DNA of 64,000 nt from assembly GCF_019972155.1 (NCBI RefSeq), contig NZ_BOVL01000005.1:402882-466881 (forward strand), written 5' to 3'. Both the position numbers and the translations under genes were made by a program. The notes below the pieces were generated by a model. That model was not told the origin of the DNA. It ran no database searches and saw nothing but the letters and a program-made list of their open reading frames with translations. This DNA comes from Bradyrhizobium sp. RD5-C2 (GTDB lineage Bacteria > Pseudomonadota > Alphaproteobacteria > Rhizobiales > Xanthobacteraceae). This document shows, piece by piece, positions 37,376 to 45,612 of the stretch. Every line of letters starts with the position of its first letter. Within the stretch, counting starts at the first letter, position 1.

Positions 37376-37534
37376 GGCAAACCTCAGGGCTGCGCCGACA
37401 AGGAGCCTTGCGGCATATCACGAAAATGGTCCCGATGACCTCGGGAACCGTTGCAGTAGCGAGGGCGGCAATCGTCACCGAGTGCCGCCCTGTCGCGTAT
37501 GTATCCAGCCGGGCGTGGAACCCAGCCGTGCAGT

Positions 37535-38134
37535 TTAGCCGTGAAGTTTCCGGGCAGCCTCCGCGATCGCGCGTCCCTGGTAGCGTGCGCCGGCGAGCTC
37601 GTTCTCGCTGGGCTGGCGGCTGCCGTCGCCGCCGGTGATCGTGGTGGCGCCGTAGGGCGCGCCGCCGGTGACTTCATCGAGCTTCATCTGTCCGGCAAAG
37701 CCGTAGTTCAGGCCGATCACCGTCATGCCGAAATGCAGCAGGTTGGTGATGATCGAGAACAGCGTGGTCTCCTGGCCGCCATGCTGGGTCGCGCTCGAGG
37801 TGAAGGCGCCGCCGACCTTGCCGTTCAGCGCGCCCCGGGCCCAGAGCCCGCCCGCCTGGTCGAGGAAATTGGCCATCTGCGAGGCCATGCGGCCGAACCG
37901 GGTGCCGGTGCCGACGATGATCGCGTCATAATTGGCGAGGTCGTCAATCTTGGCGATCGGCGCGGGCTGGTCGAGCTTGTAGTACGACGCCTTCGCGACT
38001 TCGGCCGGCACGAGCTCGGGCACGCGCTTGATGTCGACGGTGGCGCCGGCTTCGCGCGCGCCTTCCGCAACGGCATTCGCCATCGCTTCGATGTGACCGT
38101 AGGCGGAGTAATAGAGAACGAGAACCTTGGCCAT
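37535..38134 (-). CDS. wrbA: NAD(P)H:quinone oxidoreductase WrbA
   Basis: 199 residues with the flavodoxin-like fold of Wrb[21 protein letters not shown] binds the FMN phosphate, [20 protein letters not shown] and [13 protein letters not shown] are the conserved WrbA segments, and the C-terminus has [13 protein letters not shown]. It performs two-electron reduction of quinones in the cytosol. It lies 90 bases downstream of the pirin-like gene on the same strand, and both are divergent from a LysR regulator. Confidence 0.94.
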   Translation of the reverse strand: MAKVLVLYYSAYGHIEAMANAVAEGAREAGATVDIKRVPELVPAEVAKASYYKLDQPAPIAKIDDLANYDAIIVGTGTRFGRMASQMANFLDQAGGLWARGALNGKVGGAFTSSATQHGGQETTLFSIITNLLHFGMTVIGLNYGFAGQMKLDEVTGGAPYGATTITGGDGSRQPSENELAGARYQGRAIAEAARKLHG

Positions 38135-38224
38135 GATGGCCTCCTTTGGGTTTTGCTGGGGAAGATGATTTCGGGGGGAGGGGCATGCGCGGACGTCCGT
38201 CCGCGCATGCAGTGTGAGTGGCGA

Positions 38225-38923
38225 TCAGGCCGCGTCGACCAGCACGAGCTCGGCATCCTCGAGCGCGGTGATCTTCAGCGTGGCTTCATCGCGGATCGCG
38301 GCGCCGTCGCGCGCATTGACGCGCACGCCGTTGACCTCGATGCTGCCGGCCGCCGGCACCAGATAGAGGTGACGGGCCTTGTCGGCGGCGTATTCCGCGC
38401 TCTCGCCGGCCTTCAGCGTGGTGGCGAGCACCCGCGCATCGGCGCGGATCGGCAGCGCGTCGTCGTCGCCGTCGATGCCGGAGGCGATGGTGACGAGCTT
38501 GCCCGAGCGGTCCGCCTTCGGGAATGGCTTCGAGCCCCAGGTTGGGTGACCGCCCTTCGTCGTCGGCTCGATCCAGATCTGGAAGATCTTGGTCTTGGAC
38601 GGCTCCAGATTGTACTCCGAGTGGCGGATGCCGCTGCCGGCGCTCATCACCTGCACGTCGCCGGCCTCAGTGCGTCCCTTGTTGCCGAGCGAGTCCTGGT
38701 GCGTGATCGCGCCTTCGCGAACATAGGTGATGATCTCCATGTTGGCGTGCGGATGCGCCGGGAAGCCGGAGTTCGGCGCGATCTCGTCGTCGTTCCACAC
38801 GCGCAGCGCTCCGTGGCTGACATTGGCGGGATCGTAGTAGCTCGCGAACGAGAAGTGGTGCTTGGCCTTGAGCCAGCCGTGGTCGGCGCCGCCAAGCTCT
38901 GCGAATGGTCTGAGTTCGATCAT
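38225..38923 (-). CDS. Pirin-family bicupin (YhhW-like quercetinase)
   Basis: 232 residues of the short pirin class. The metal-binding cupin reads GFPAHPHANMEIITYVREGA with HxH, then HSEYN further on, followed by PTWGSKPFPKADR. YhhW-like proteins oxidise quercetin. It is transcribed with wrbA and divergent from a LysR regulator, consistent with a response to quinones or flavonoids. The flavonoid link is family knowledge plus inference. Confidence 0.9.
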   Translation of the reverse strand: MIELRPFAELGGADHGWLKAKHHFSFASYYDPANVSHGALRVWNDDEIAPNSGFPAHPHANMEIITYVREGAITHQDSLGNKGRTEAGDVQVMSAGSGIRHSEYNLEPSKTKIFQIWIEPTTKGGHPTWGSKPFPKADRSGKLVTIASGIDGDDDALPIRADARVLATTLKAGESAEYAADKARHLYLVPAAGSIEVNGVRVNARDGAAIRDEATLKITALEDAELVLVDAA

Positions 38924-39006
38924 GTGGTGCTCCGTTTGATAGGTTGGTTTCGATCTCGTTGACCCTTGGATATGCCTCCGGCTGTGGTATAGAAATAGAA
39001 ACTATT

Positions 39007-39021
39007 GAAACTCATTGTTTC
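39007..39021. promoter_or_regulatory. Candidate LysR operator between the pirin and lysR genes
   Basis: GAAAC-TCATT-GTTTC is a 15-bp inverted repeat with the spacing of a LysR T-N11-A box. It lies 26 bases upstream of the LysR start, and ATAGAAACTAT lies next to it. Autoregulation is inferred. Confidence 0.5.
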
Positions 39022-39047
39022 CAAATTGAGCGATCGGGACAGCTACC

Positions 39048-39962
39048 ATGTCGAAACTGCCGGACTTCGAGGCGCTCGCGATCTTCGCAAAAGTCGTGGA
39101 ATTACGGTCGTTTGCCGCGGCCGCGACCGAGCTCTCGCTGTCCAAGGCGACCGTCTCGAAGGCGGTCAGTCGGCTGGAAGAGCGACTCGGCGCGCGGCTG
39201 TTCAATCGCACCTCGCGGCGGCTGGCGCTGACCGATGCCGGCCAGAAATTATCGGAGCGCGCCACGCGGCTGCTGGCCGATGGCGAGGCGGCCGAGAACG
39301 AGGCGCTGGCGCAATCGACCACGCCGCGCGGCCTGGTGCGGCTCGCCGTGCCGATGAGCTTCGGCATCAAGACCGTGGCGCCGCTGCTGCCGGAATTCAT
39401 GGAGGCCTATCCGGAGGTCGCGATCGATCTGCATCTGAGCGACGCGACCGTCGATCTGATCGGCGAAGGCTTTGATGCCGGCCTGCGCATCGCGCGGCTG
39501 CCGGATTCCTCGCTGATCGCGCGGCGGCTGTGCGGCATGCCGCGCTACACGGTGGCTGCGCCGTCCTATCTGAAGCGCCACGGCCGGCCGACCCATCCGA
39601 TGCATCTCGCCGAGCACAAATGCTTCGGCTACGCCTATCTCTCGACCCAGGGCGTCTGGCACTACACCAACGCGTCGGGGGAGCAGGCGAGCGTGCGTCC
39701 CGCCGGCCAGTTGCGCGTCAACAACGGCGAGGCGGTGATGCCCGCGCTGCTCGCCGGCCTGGGCATCGCCGATCTGCCCGACTTCATCGTCGGCGACGCG
39801 ATCGCACGCGGTGAGGTCGAGGTGATCCTGAAAGGCTGGAAGCAGCCCGAAGGCGCCGTGCATCTCGTCACGCCGCCCGGCGGCCCGCGGCCCGCTCGCG
39901 TCGAGGTGCTGGCGGATTTCCTCGCCAGCCATTTCGCCAAGGGCCGCGCCCAGCGGAAATAG
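39048..39962 (+). CDS. LysR family transcriptional regulator
   Basis: 304 residues: N-terminal HTH with RSFAAAATELSLSKATVSKA and RLEERLGARLFNRTSRRLAL, then the effector domain. It is divergent from the pirin/wrbA pair, the probable target. The last six codons and the stop belong to the first unit of a 23-bp tandem repeat that continues downstream, so the C-terminus (GRAQRK) is repeat-derived. Confidence 0.92.
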   Translation: MSKLPDFEALAIFAKVVELRSFAAAATELSLSKATVSKAVSRLEERLGARLFNRTSRRLALTDAGQKLSERATRLLADGEAAENEALAQSTTPRGLVRLAVPMSFGIKTVAPLLPEFMEAYPEVAIDLHLSDATVDLIGEGFDAGLRIARLPDSSLIARRLCGMPRYTVAAPSYLKRHGRPTHPMHLAEHKCFGYAYLSTQGVWHYTNASGEQASVRPAGQLRVNNGEAVMPALLAGLGIADLPDFIVGDAIARGEVEVILKGWKQPEGAVHLVTPPGGPRPARVEVLADFLASHFAKGRAQRK

Positions 39963-40032
39963 AGGGCCGCGCCCAGCGGAAATAGAGGGCCGCGCCCAGC
40001 GGAAATAGAGGGCCGCGCTCAACGGAAATAGG
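39941..40032. repeat. Four tandem 23-bp repeats across the lysR stop codon
   Basis: Units begin at 39941, 39964, 39987 and 40010. The first three are identical (GGGCCGCGCCCAGCGGAAAT plus AGA) and the fourth differs at three bases. The stop codon TAG lies in unit one. The period is not a multiple of three and there are no spacers, so this is a minisatellite, not a CRISPR. Confidence 0.9.
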
Positions 40033-40196
40033 AGACACCTCGCACGCAGGCTGAAGGCCGCGTGACCCGTCACATTCGTGTCATCCCTTTTAAATTGTAT
40101 AAGTTGTGTGAACTAACCCATGATCGTGGTCTGCCGCGATCGTCTATTTCTGTGTCCTGAACCTGTTGCCGCCAAGCGCATTTTCGGAGGAACCAG

Positions 40197-42632
40197 ATGA
40201 TTGATCTGACCAAGCACGATTTCACGTCATTGTCGGTGAAGGATCTGCTCGATGCCCGCGAGGCCTATCACGTGCATCTGGCCCATCTGCAATCGGTCTA
40301 CGCTACGGCGATCGGCCGCTATCTGATCCGGGATACCGACCGCAACGCGACCGAACGGCGGCACCATTCCAAGCCGCAGGCGCTCGGACCGCGGACGCTG
40401 TTCAATTCGTCGGTCAAGGACTGGTCGTGGCCCTGCATCCTCGTCTTCGTGCGGGACTGGATGAAGCGCTCCGAGCTGAAGAACCATCCGGAGAAGCAGG
40501 ACCAGCTGGTGCCTCCGTTCCTGTATCTGCCGGATGGGCGCGTCGTGCCCACCTGCGTCGTCAAGGTCGATCCGAATGAGGAAAGCCCCGGCGTCGTCGA
40601 TCCGCCGGTGTTCAAGAGCGATCTGGTCGGCGGCGGCTTTCCGGTCCAGACCATGATCCAGGGCAAGATCCATCGCGGCTCGATCGGCTGTCTCGTCACC
40701 AATGGCGAGACCGTGTTTGCACTCTCCAACCGCCACGTGGTCGGCGCAGCCGGACGCGAGATCTTCGCGGGCTTCAAGAACACGGAGCGTCGTCTCGGCG
40801 TCAGCGATGCGCTGCAACTCGGCAAGCGCGCCTTCAGCGACGTCTATCCCGGCTGGCCCGGCGCGCGCGTGGTGGCCAATCTCGATGCCGGATTGATCCG
40901 CGTCGACGACGTCAAGGGCTGGACTGCGCAGGTCTACGGCGTCGGCCAGGTCGGCGACGTCGTCGATCTCAATGTCGGCACCTTCCGCCTCGAGATCATC
41001 GACCAGCCGCTGATCGCCTTCGGCGCGACCAGCGGATTGATGAAGGGCAAGATCATCGGCCTGTTCTATCGCTACAAGACCGTCGGTGGCATGGAGTATG
41101 TCAGCGATTTCGTGATCGGTCCGCGCGACGGCGACACGCCGCTCAACAACTATCCCGGCGATTCCGGCACGGTCTGGTTTCTCGACGATCCGGACGCGAA
41201 GAAGAACGCCGGCGGCGCCCGCATCCTCAGTCCCCTGGCACTGGAATGGGGCGGCCAGGAATTGTTCGGATCAGGCGGCAAGATTCCGATGCAGGTCGCG
41301 CTCGGCATCTGCATGGCGACGCTGTGCCGCGAGCTCGACGTTGAGCTGATCGGCGACTGGAACGCCGGCCACACCGAGTACTGGGGTGAATGGGGGCACG
41401 TCAAGATCGGCGCCTACGCGACCGGCCTGATCGATGCGAAGCTGCCCAAGCTCTCGGCCATGATGGACGCCAATTCCGACAATATCGGCCTCGACGACAA
41501 GCTGCTCCAAGACCTCAAGCCATATCAGCGCGGCGCATTCGCGCCCCTGGCGGACGTCGCCGATGTGGTCTGGCGCTTCACCCGGCACACCGACGAGAGC
41601 AACCATTTCGCCGACATGGACAAGCCGGGCAAGGACGGCAAGACGCTGCTGGATCTGTGCGCCGAGTCCACGCGCAACGTCGATCCAAAAGTCTGGAACG
41701 ACTACTACGAAGGGATCGGCGAGGACCGCCGCGGCGCGTTGCCGTTCCGGGTCTGGCAGATCTTCGACGAGATGGTCGAATATGCCGCCGCCAACAAGAA
41801 GCTGGAATTCGTCTGCGCCGCCGGCATCGTCGCGCATTATATCGGCGATGCCTGCCAGCCGCTGCACATCTCGCAATTCCACCATGGCCTCGATCTGAAC
41901 GACAAGGCGCACGCCAAGGTGCACAGCGTGTACGAGACCACGATGATCGGCCGCCACGGCAAGGATCTCATCAAGATGATCCCCGACGCCCGCACCAGCG
42001 ACGTCGCGGAGATCGTTGCGGGCGGCACGCCGACCGGCCGCGACGCTGCGGTCGCCGTGGTCGCGCTGATGCAGCGAACCGTGAAGCGGCTGCCGCCGAT
42101 GACGATCGTCAATCTGTTCAACTCCCATATGGGAAGCGGCCAGGTCGACGTGCTGTGGTCGAAGCTGAAGGATGCCACGGCGGCCTGCATGCAGGACGGT
42201 GCCAAGACCCTGGCCCGGGTCTGGGAGGCGGCCTGGCGCGCCGGCGCCGGTGAGGATCGCGGGCAGGGCAGCAAGTTCGATCAGGGCAGTTTGAGCAAGC
42301 TCTACAACGATCCGAGCTTCCTGCCGGCATATCAGCTCCAGCAGCTCACGCTCGATGCGGACGATCACATCGTTCCGATCGGGGGAAGCGGTGCACGTCG
42401 CCGGAGTGCGTCGACGGCACGGCGCGCGCGCCCGCAAGCAGCGAAGAAGGCGGCGAAGAAAGCGGCCAAGAGTTCGGCCAGGAAGGCGGTCAAGAAGGCC
42501 GTGGCGCGCAAGCGTCCGGCTGCGGCCGCCCCGGTCCGCCGCGCAGCCGCCAGCAAGAAGACCGCAACCAAGCGCGGCGCGGCGAAGAAGCGCTCGTTTG
42601 GAAGGACGCGCAAGGCGGCGCGTCGGCGCTAA
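40197..42632 (+). CDS. Trypsin-like protease/S1-P1 nuclease-PLC/histone H1-like tail fusion
   Basis: 811 residues in four parts. Residues 1-150 form an N-terminal domain I do not recognise. About 155-330 is a chymotrypsin-fold serine protease: H180 in SNRHVVG, D230 in NLDAGLI, S323 in PGDSG. About 390-700 is a zinc domain of the S1/P1 nuclease-phospholipase C superfamily, with W396-G-x-x-G-H401, D453 or D456, H470, H547-x3-D551-x5-H557 and H576-x3-E580, the full set of metal ligands. Residues 731-811 form a Lys/Arg/Ala-rich tail like histone H1. No signal peptide or membrane helix is visible. GGAGG lies six bases before ATG 40197. A Bug-protein remnant follows directly. The biological role is unknown. 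Confidence 0.85.
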   Translation: MIDLTKHDFTSLSVKDLLDAREAYHVHLAHLQSVYATAIGRYLIRDTDRNATERRHHSKPQALGPRTLFNSSVKDWSWPCILVFVRDWMKRSELKNHPEKQDQLVPPFLYLPDGRVVPTCVVKVDPNEESPGVVDPPVFKSDLVGGGFPVQTMIQGKIHRGSIGCLVTNGETVFALSNRHVVGAAGREIFAGFKNTERRLGVSDALQLGKRAFSDVYPGWPGARVVANLDAGLIRVDDVKGWTAQVYGVGQVGDVVDLNVGTFRLEIIDQPLIAFGATSGLMKGKIIGLFYRYKTVGGMEYVSDFVIGPRDGDTPLNNYPGDSGTVWFLDDPDAKKNAGGARILSPLALEWGGQELFGSGGKIPMQVALGICMATLCRELDVELIGDWNAGHTEYWGEWGHVKIGAYATGLIDAKLPKLSAMMDANSDNIGLDDKLLQDLKPYQRGAFAPLADVADVVWRFTRHTDESNHFADMDKPGKDGKTLLDLCAESTRNVDPKVWNDYYEGIGEDRRGALPFRVWQIFDEMVEYAAANKKLEFVCAAGIVAHYIGDACQPLHISQFHHGLDLNDKAHAKVHSVYETTMIGRHGKDLIKMIPDARTSDVAEIVAGGTPTGRDAAVAVVALMQRTVKRLPPMTIVNLFNSHMGSGQVDVLWSKLKDATAACMQDGAKTLARVWEAAWRAGAGEDRGQGSKFDQGSLSKLYNDPSFLPAYQLQQLTLDADDHIVPIGGSGARRRSASTARRARPQAAKKAAKKAAKSSARKAVKKAVARKRPAAAAPVRRAAASKKTATKRGAAKKRSFGRTRKAARRR

Positions 42633-42634
42633 GG

Positions 42635-42810
42635 CGCGATGAGACTAGGTCGACCGCGACGGCGCTGCGGAAGGCGCCGGAGATGATCAGGGCCTTGGAC
42701 ACCGCGGGCGTCCGGTCGCTTATCCGGACGCACCGGAGTTTTCAAAATTTGTTGCAGACGACAGCGCGCGCTTGATCGGCGCCGTGAAGAAGATCGGCGA
42801 AGTCGAATAA
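42635..42810 (+). pseudogene. 3' remnant of a Bug/TctC-type solute-binding protein gene, frameshifted
   Basis: In one frame the DNA reads TALRKAPEMIRALDTAG. After a one-base shift near 42707-42712 the next frame continues PVAYPDAPEFSKFVADDSAR and LIGAVKKIGEVE to a TAA at 42808. This is the characteristic end of Bug-family (tripartite tricarboxylate) receptors. The rest of the gene is missing, replaced on the left by the protease-nuclease gene. Recognition is by eye from family memory. Confidence 0.6.
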
Positions 42811-42952
42811 GGAACTCGGTTTCATTCGCCTTCACATTTAGTTGTCTGTGCGAACGATCCTTGGCCGCATTCATTTGCCATTTTTGAAGCAAGTCGTCGC
42901 GCGGAACCCGCGTGCGCAGATGAAATCGAACTCATTGAATAAAGGCACGGGC
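42811..42952. promoter_or_regulatory. Promoter region of the Cys-rich secreted protein gene
   Basis: Following the Bug remnant, about 140 bases of lower GC precede the next gene. Nothing else was recognised in it. Confidence 0.35.
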
Positions 42953-43312
42953 ATGCAGACGGAGCGGATTGTCCTGAGCTTAGCGATCGCGATCGGCGGC
43001 CTTGGCGCTGCCGCGCCTGCGTTGTCGCAGGAGTATCGCGGCACCTGGGAACAGCAGATGGCGTGCACGCCCGACGTGATGCGGCTGTGCAGCGATCAAA
43101 TTCCCGACACCAACCGGATCGTCGCCTGCCTGCGGCAGAATACGGCACTGCTTGGCAGTTCCTGCCGTGCGGTGTTCGAGTCGAATGCGCAACAACAGGC
43201 GCAAACCCAGGGACGCGTACCTCAGCCGCAGATGCAACAGCGGCCGCACGCGCCGCCGCAGATGCGGCCGACGCCGGTTGCGCCGCCGCGGCCCGATGAT
43301 GATGAGGATTAG
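42953..43312 (+). CDS. Secreted Cys-rich repeat protein
   Basis: 119 residues with a signal peptide (TERIVLSLAIAIGGLGAAAP, cut near LSQ). The motif CTPDVMRLC, then IVACLRQN and SSCRAVF, matches the Cys-rich repeat of the GLG1 type (PF00839), with four cysteines probably in two disulfides. A Gln/Pro-rich tail ends in an acidic DDDED. ATG 42953 was chosen because AAAGG lies 8 bases upstream. Periplasmic location is expected; function unknown. Confidence 0.8.
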   Translation: MQTERIVLSLAIAIGGLGAAAPALSQEYRGTWEQQMACTPDVMRLCSDQIPDTNRIVACLRQNTALLGSSCRAVFESNAQQQAQTQGRVPQPQMQQRPHAPPQMRPTPVAPPRPDDDED

Positions 43313-43357
43313 AGCGTTTTCAGGCGAAGTGGATGCCGGCTCGCCTGAAGAAAACGC
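43312..43357. repeat. Short palindromic intergenic repeat
   Basis: GAGCGTTTTCAGGCGA is mirrored by TCGCCTGAAGAAAACGC around a short centre. This dispersed element type is common in Bradyrhizobium. It starts at the stop codon of the Cys-rich gene and ends 16 bases before the convergent ybaK-like stop, where it may terminate transcription. Confidence 0.7.
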
Positions 43358-43372
43358 GTCAGAACAAGAATC

Positions 43373-43858
43373 CTACGGACTGACTTCTACCTGAGACCTG
43401 ACTTCGCAGACGTCGACCCATTCGGCTGCGGTCAGTTCGGCCATCCTGTCGGGCGTGATGCGCACCGCGCTATGGGTCGAGCCCGCGGCCGGCACCACGA
43501 TATCGAATGCCTTCAACGACACATCGCAATACACCGGCAGCGGTGTCTTCAGCCCGAACGGGCAGACGCCGCCGACCTCGTGACCGGTGATGTCGGCAAC
43601 CTCGTCGAGGCCGAGCATCTTCGGCTTGCCGCCGAACGCCGTCTTCACCTTCTTGTTGTCCATCCGCGACGTCCCGGCAGCGACGATCAGCACCACGCGA
43701 TCGCCGACCCGCAGGCTCAGCGTCTTGGCGATCCGCGCCGGCTCGACGCCATAGGCCTCCGCCGCCAGCGCGACGGTCGCAGAGCTCACAGCGGATTCGA
43801 TCACGGAGATTTCGGGCGCCTTCTCGGCGAAGAAGGCGCGGACGGACTCGAGACTCAT
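43373..43858 (-). CDS. YbaK/EbsC-family aminoacyl-tRNA deacylase
   Basis: 161 residues of the YbaK/ProX fold: VRAFFAEKAPEISVIES, then AKTLSLRVGDRVVLIVAAGT, the core FGGKPKMLGLDEVADITGHE and GGVCPFGL. Such proteins hydrolyse mis-charged tRNAs. It is the third gene of an operon after the HAD dehalogenase (5-base gap). The exact tRNA specificity cannot be read. Confidence 0.88.
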   Translation of the reverse strand: MSLESVRAFFAEKAPEISVIESAVSSATVALAAEAYGVEPARIAKTLSLRVGDRVVLIVAAGTSRMDNKKVKTAFGGKPKMLGLDEVADITGHEVGGVCPFGLKTPLPVYCDVSLKAFDIVVPAAGSTHSAVRITPDRMAELTAAEWVDVCEVRSQVEVSP

Positions 43859-43863
43859 GACGT

Positions 43864-44607
43864 TCAGGACCTTGCAGACACCAGGGCAGGAAGTTCGGAG
43901 AGGCCGTGGATCCGGTGATCGGGCACCACGCCGAGCTCGTCCATCTGGGTACGCAGGGCCTTGAACATCGTCAATGGGGCGACCGTCTCGCTCTCGACGC
44001 AGGCCAGCGCCATCGCTTCCGGCGTCACCCGTTCGATCCAGGCGACATTCAGTCCAAACGCCTTGGCGCCGCAGGCGTCCCACGGATTGGAGGAGATGAA
44101 CAGGACCTCCGCGGGCGGCACGTTCAGCGCCTCCTCGATCAGCGTGTAGGCCTCGGGCGCCGGCTTGAACACCTTGTGGGCGTCGACGCTGACGGTCGCA
44201 TCGAGCAGGCGGTCGAGGCCGGAATTGCGCACCAGCGCGTTCAGCATGTCAGGGCTGCCGTTGGAAAGGATCGCGAGCTTCTTGTCCTTCATCGCCTCGA
44301 GCGCAGCGACGGCATCCGGATACAGCGCAAGATGCTGATACTTGTCGATGATGCGCGCAAAGGTCGCTTCGTCATATTGCAGGCCGAGGCAACGCAGCGT
44401 GTAGGCGAGGGAATCGCGGGTCGCTGTGGCGAAATCCTGATAGCGCCGCATCAGCGTGCGCAGCCAGGAATATTCGAGCTGCTTGATGCGCCAGACCTGG
44501 GTGATGATGTCGCCATAGCCGGGGAACGCATCCTCGGTGATTTCAGCCACCGACTGGACGTCGTAGAGCGTGCCATAGGCGTCGAAGACGATCGCTTTGA
44601 TGCTCAT
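43864..44607 (-). CDS. Haloacid dehalogenase type II
   Basis: 247 residues of the HAD superfamily: VFDAYGTLYD with the nucleophile D9, LAILSNGSPDML (motif II), K169-like KVFKPAPEAY, and the type II signature FISSNPWDACGAKAFG. L-2-haloacid dehalogenases hydrolyse 2-haloalkanoates in the cytosol. Its start overlaps the stop of the dienelactone hydrolase-like gene by 4 bases. Activity on halogenated acids is likely by signature. Confidence 0.9.
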   Translation of the reverse strand: MSIKAIVFDAYGTLYDVQSVAEITEDAFPGYGDIITQVWRIKQLEYSWLRTLMRRYQDFATATRDSLAYTLRCLGLQYDEATFARIIDKYQHLALYPDAVAALEAMKDKKLAILSNGSPDMLNALVRNSGLDRLLDATVSVDAHKVFKPAPEAYTLIEEALNVPPAEVLFISSNPWDACGAKAFGLNVAWIERVTPEAMALACVESETVAPLTMFKALRTQMDELGVVPDHRIHGLSELPALVSARS

Positions 44608-45446
44608 TGAGTTTTCTCTTGCCCGCCAATGGTCGCATACAGGAATTTCCTGAGAGCGTCGATGGACTGATCGCGGACCTGCTCGTTGAATTCGAGGTGA
44701 TGACCGAGCAGCCGCCCCGGTATGCGATATTGCGGCTCGTCAAAATCGTGATGGGCGCCGGGATAGACGATCAGCTCGATCGGATAGCCAAGGCCCTGCT
44801 GCCGGGAGATGCCGTCATCGTCGCGGCCTTCCGCCAGGTTCCGGCACTCTTTCGCGGGCGTCCAGTCGTCGAGTTCGCCGACCATGATCAGGGTCGGCAC
44901 GGTCATGTTGCCCTTGATGCCGAGGCAGCGCGGATAGAAGGCGACGGCGGCGCGGAATTTTTCCGTTGCGTTGACCTCGATCGCGCCGCGCTCGACCGAG
45001 AGCAATGCGAGCCATCCGCCTTGCGAAAAGCCGATCACGGCAATGCGTGTTGGATCGACCAGGGATTGCCGGCTCAGGAAGCTCAGCGCGCGGTAGGCGT
45101 CGTGAACTGTTGTGGCCGGGGCATCGCCAGTGCAGGTGTTGCTGATGCCGCGCGGACCGAACCGGTCCACGGTGAGCGTGACATAGCCCCAGGCCGCGAG
45201 CCGTTTGCCCCAACGCTCATCGAGTTCCCGCCACTGCCCGCTGCAGCCGTGCAGCAACACCACGGCGGGCAGGAGGCCCGGTCGCTCCGGCCGGCGCAAC
45301 AGGCCCTGCAACGGTTGCGCGTTGTTGAGCGGGCTTTCGAACTCGACCAGCACGGAAGGTGCTTCGGCCGCTGCCGCAACCCTGCCGCCCGCGCTCCCGA
45401 CCAGGAGCACGGCGAGGAGGATGGCAAGTCCGGCCCGGTTGTTCAT
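44604..45446 (-). CDS. Exported dienelactone hydrolase-family alpha/beta hydrolase
   Basis: 280 residues with a signal peptide (LAILLAVLLVGSAGGRVAAA). An alpha/beta hydrolase follows: VVLLHGCSGQW (oxyanion loop), GFSQGGW with the nucleophile Ser, GELDDWTP with an Asp, and YPGAHHDFD with the catalytic His. It is the first gene of the operon with the HAD dehalogenase and YbaK-like protein. Esterase or lactonase activity in the periplasm is expected; substrate unknown. Confidence 0.87.
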   Translation of the reverse strand: MNNRAGLAILLAVLLVGSAGGRVAAAAEAPSVLVEFESPLNNAQPLQGLLRRPERPGLLPAVVLLHGCSGQWRELDERWGKRLAAWGYVTLTVDRFGPRGISNTCTGDAPATTVHDAYRALSFLSRQSLVDPTRIAVIGFSQGGWLALLSVERGAIEVNATEKFRAAVAFYPRCLGIKGNMTVPTLIMVGELDDWTPAKECRNLAEGRDDDGISRQQGLGYPIELIVYPGAHHDFDEPQYRIPGRLLGHHLEFNEQVRDQSIDALRKFLYATIGGQEKTQ

Positions 45447-45488
45447 CGGCCGCCCCGCAAGCGTGCGGCCGATGATACTCCCTTAAAC

Positions 45489-45612
45489 CATGATGCGCTT
45501 CCACGGAATCGCATCATGATCTCATCTCCTTATTTGAGCATGATCTCCGCGCAAACGCGTTCCGCGTTTGTCGCGAGGGAAAACCGCTTCGCGTTTTTCC
45601 GGATCATGCTCT
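45489..45612. repeat. Two palindromic elements in the gap before the amidohydrolase stop
   Basis: A small hairpin CATGATGCG/CGCATCATG spans 45489-45518. The larger element at 45535-45612 begins GAGCATGATC and ends GATCATGCTC, and contains two inner hairpins. It is a well-known kind of dispersed repeat in Rhizobiales. Its right edge overlaps the stop codon of the amidohydrolase gene. Confidence 0.75.

Noticed and set aside
39941..40032. Possible CRISPR array
   Set aside because: The units are directly adjacent without spacers, only four copies, and no cas gene is near.
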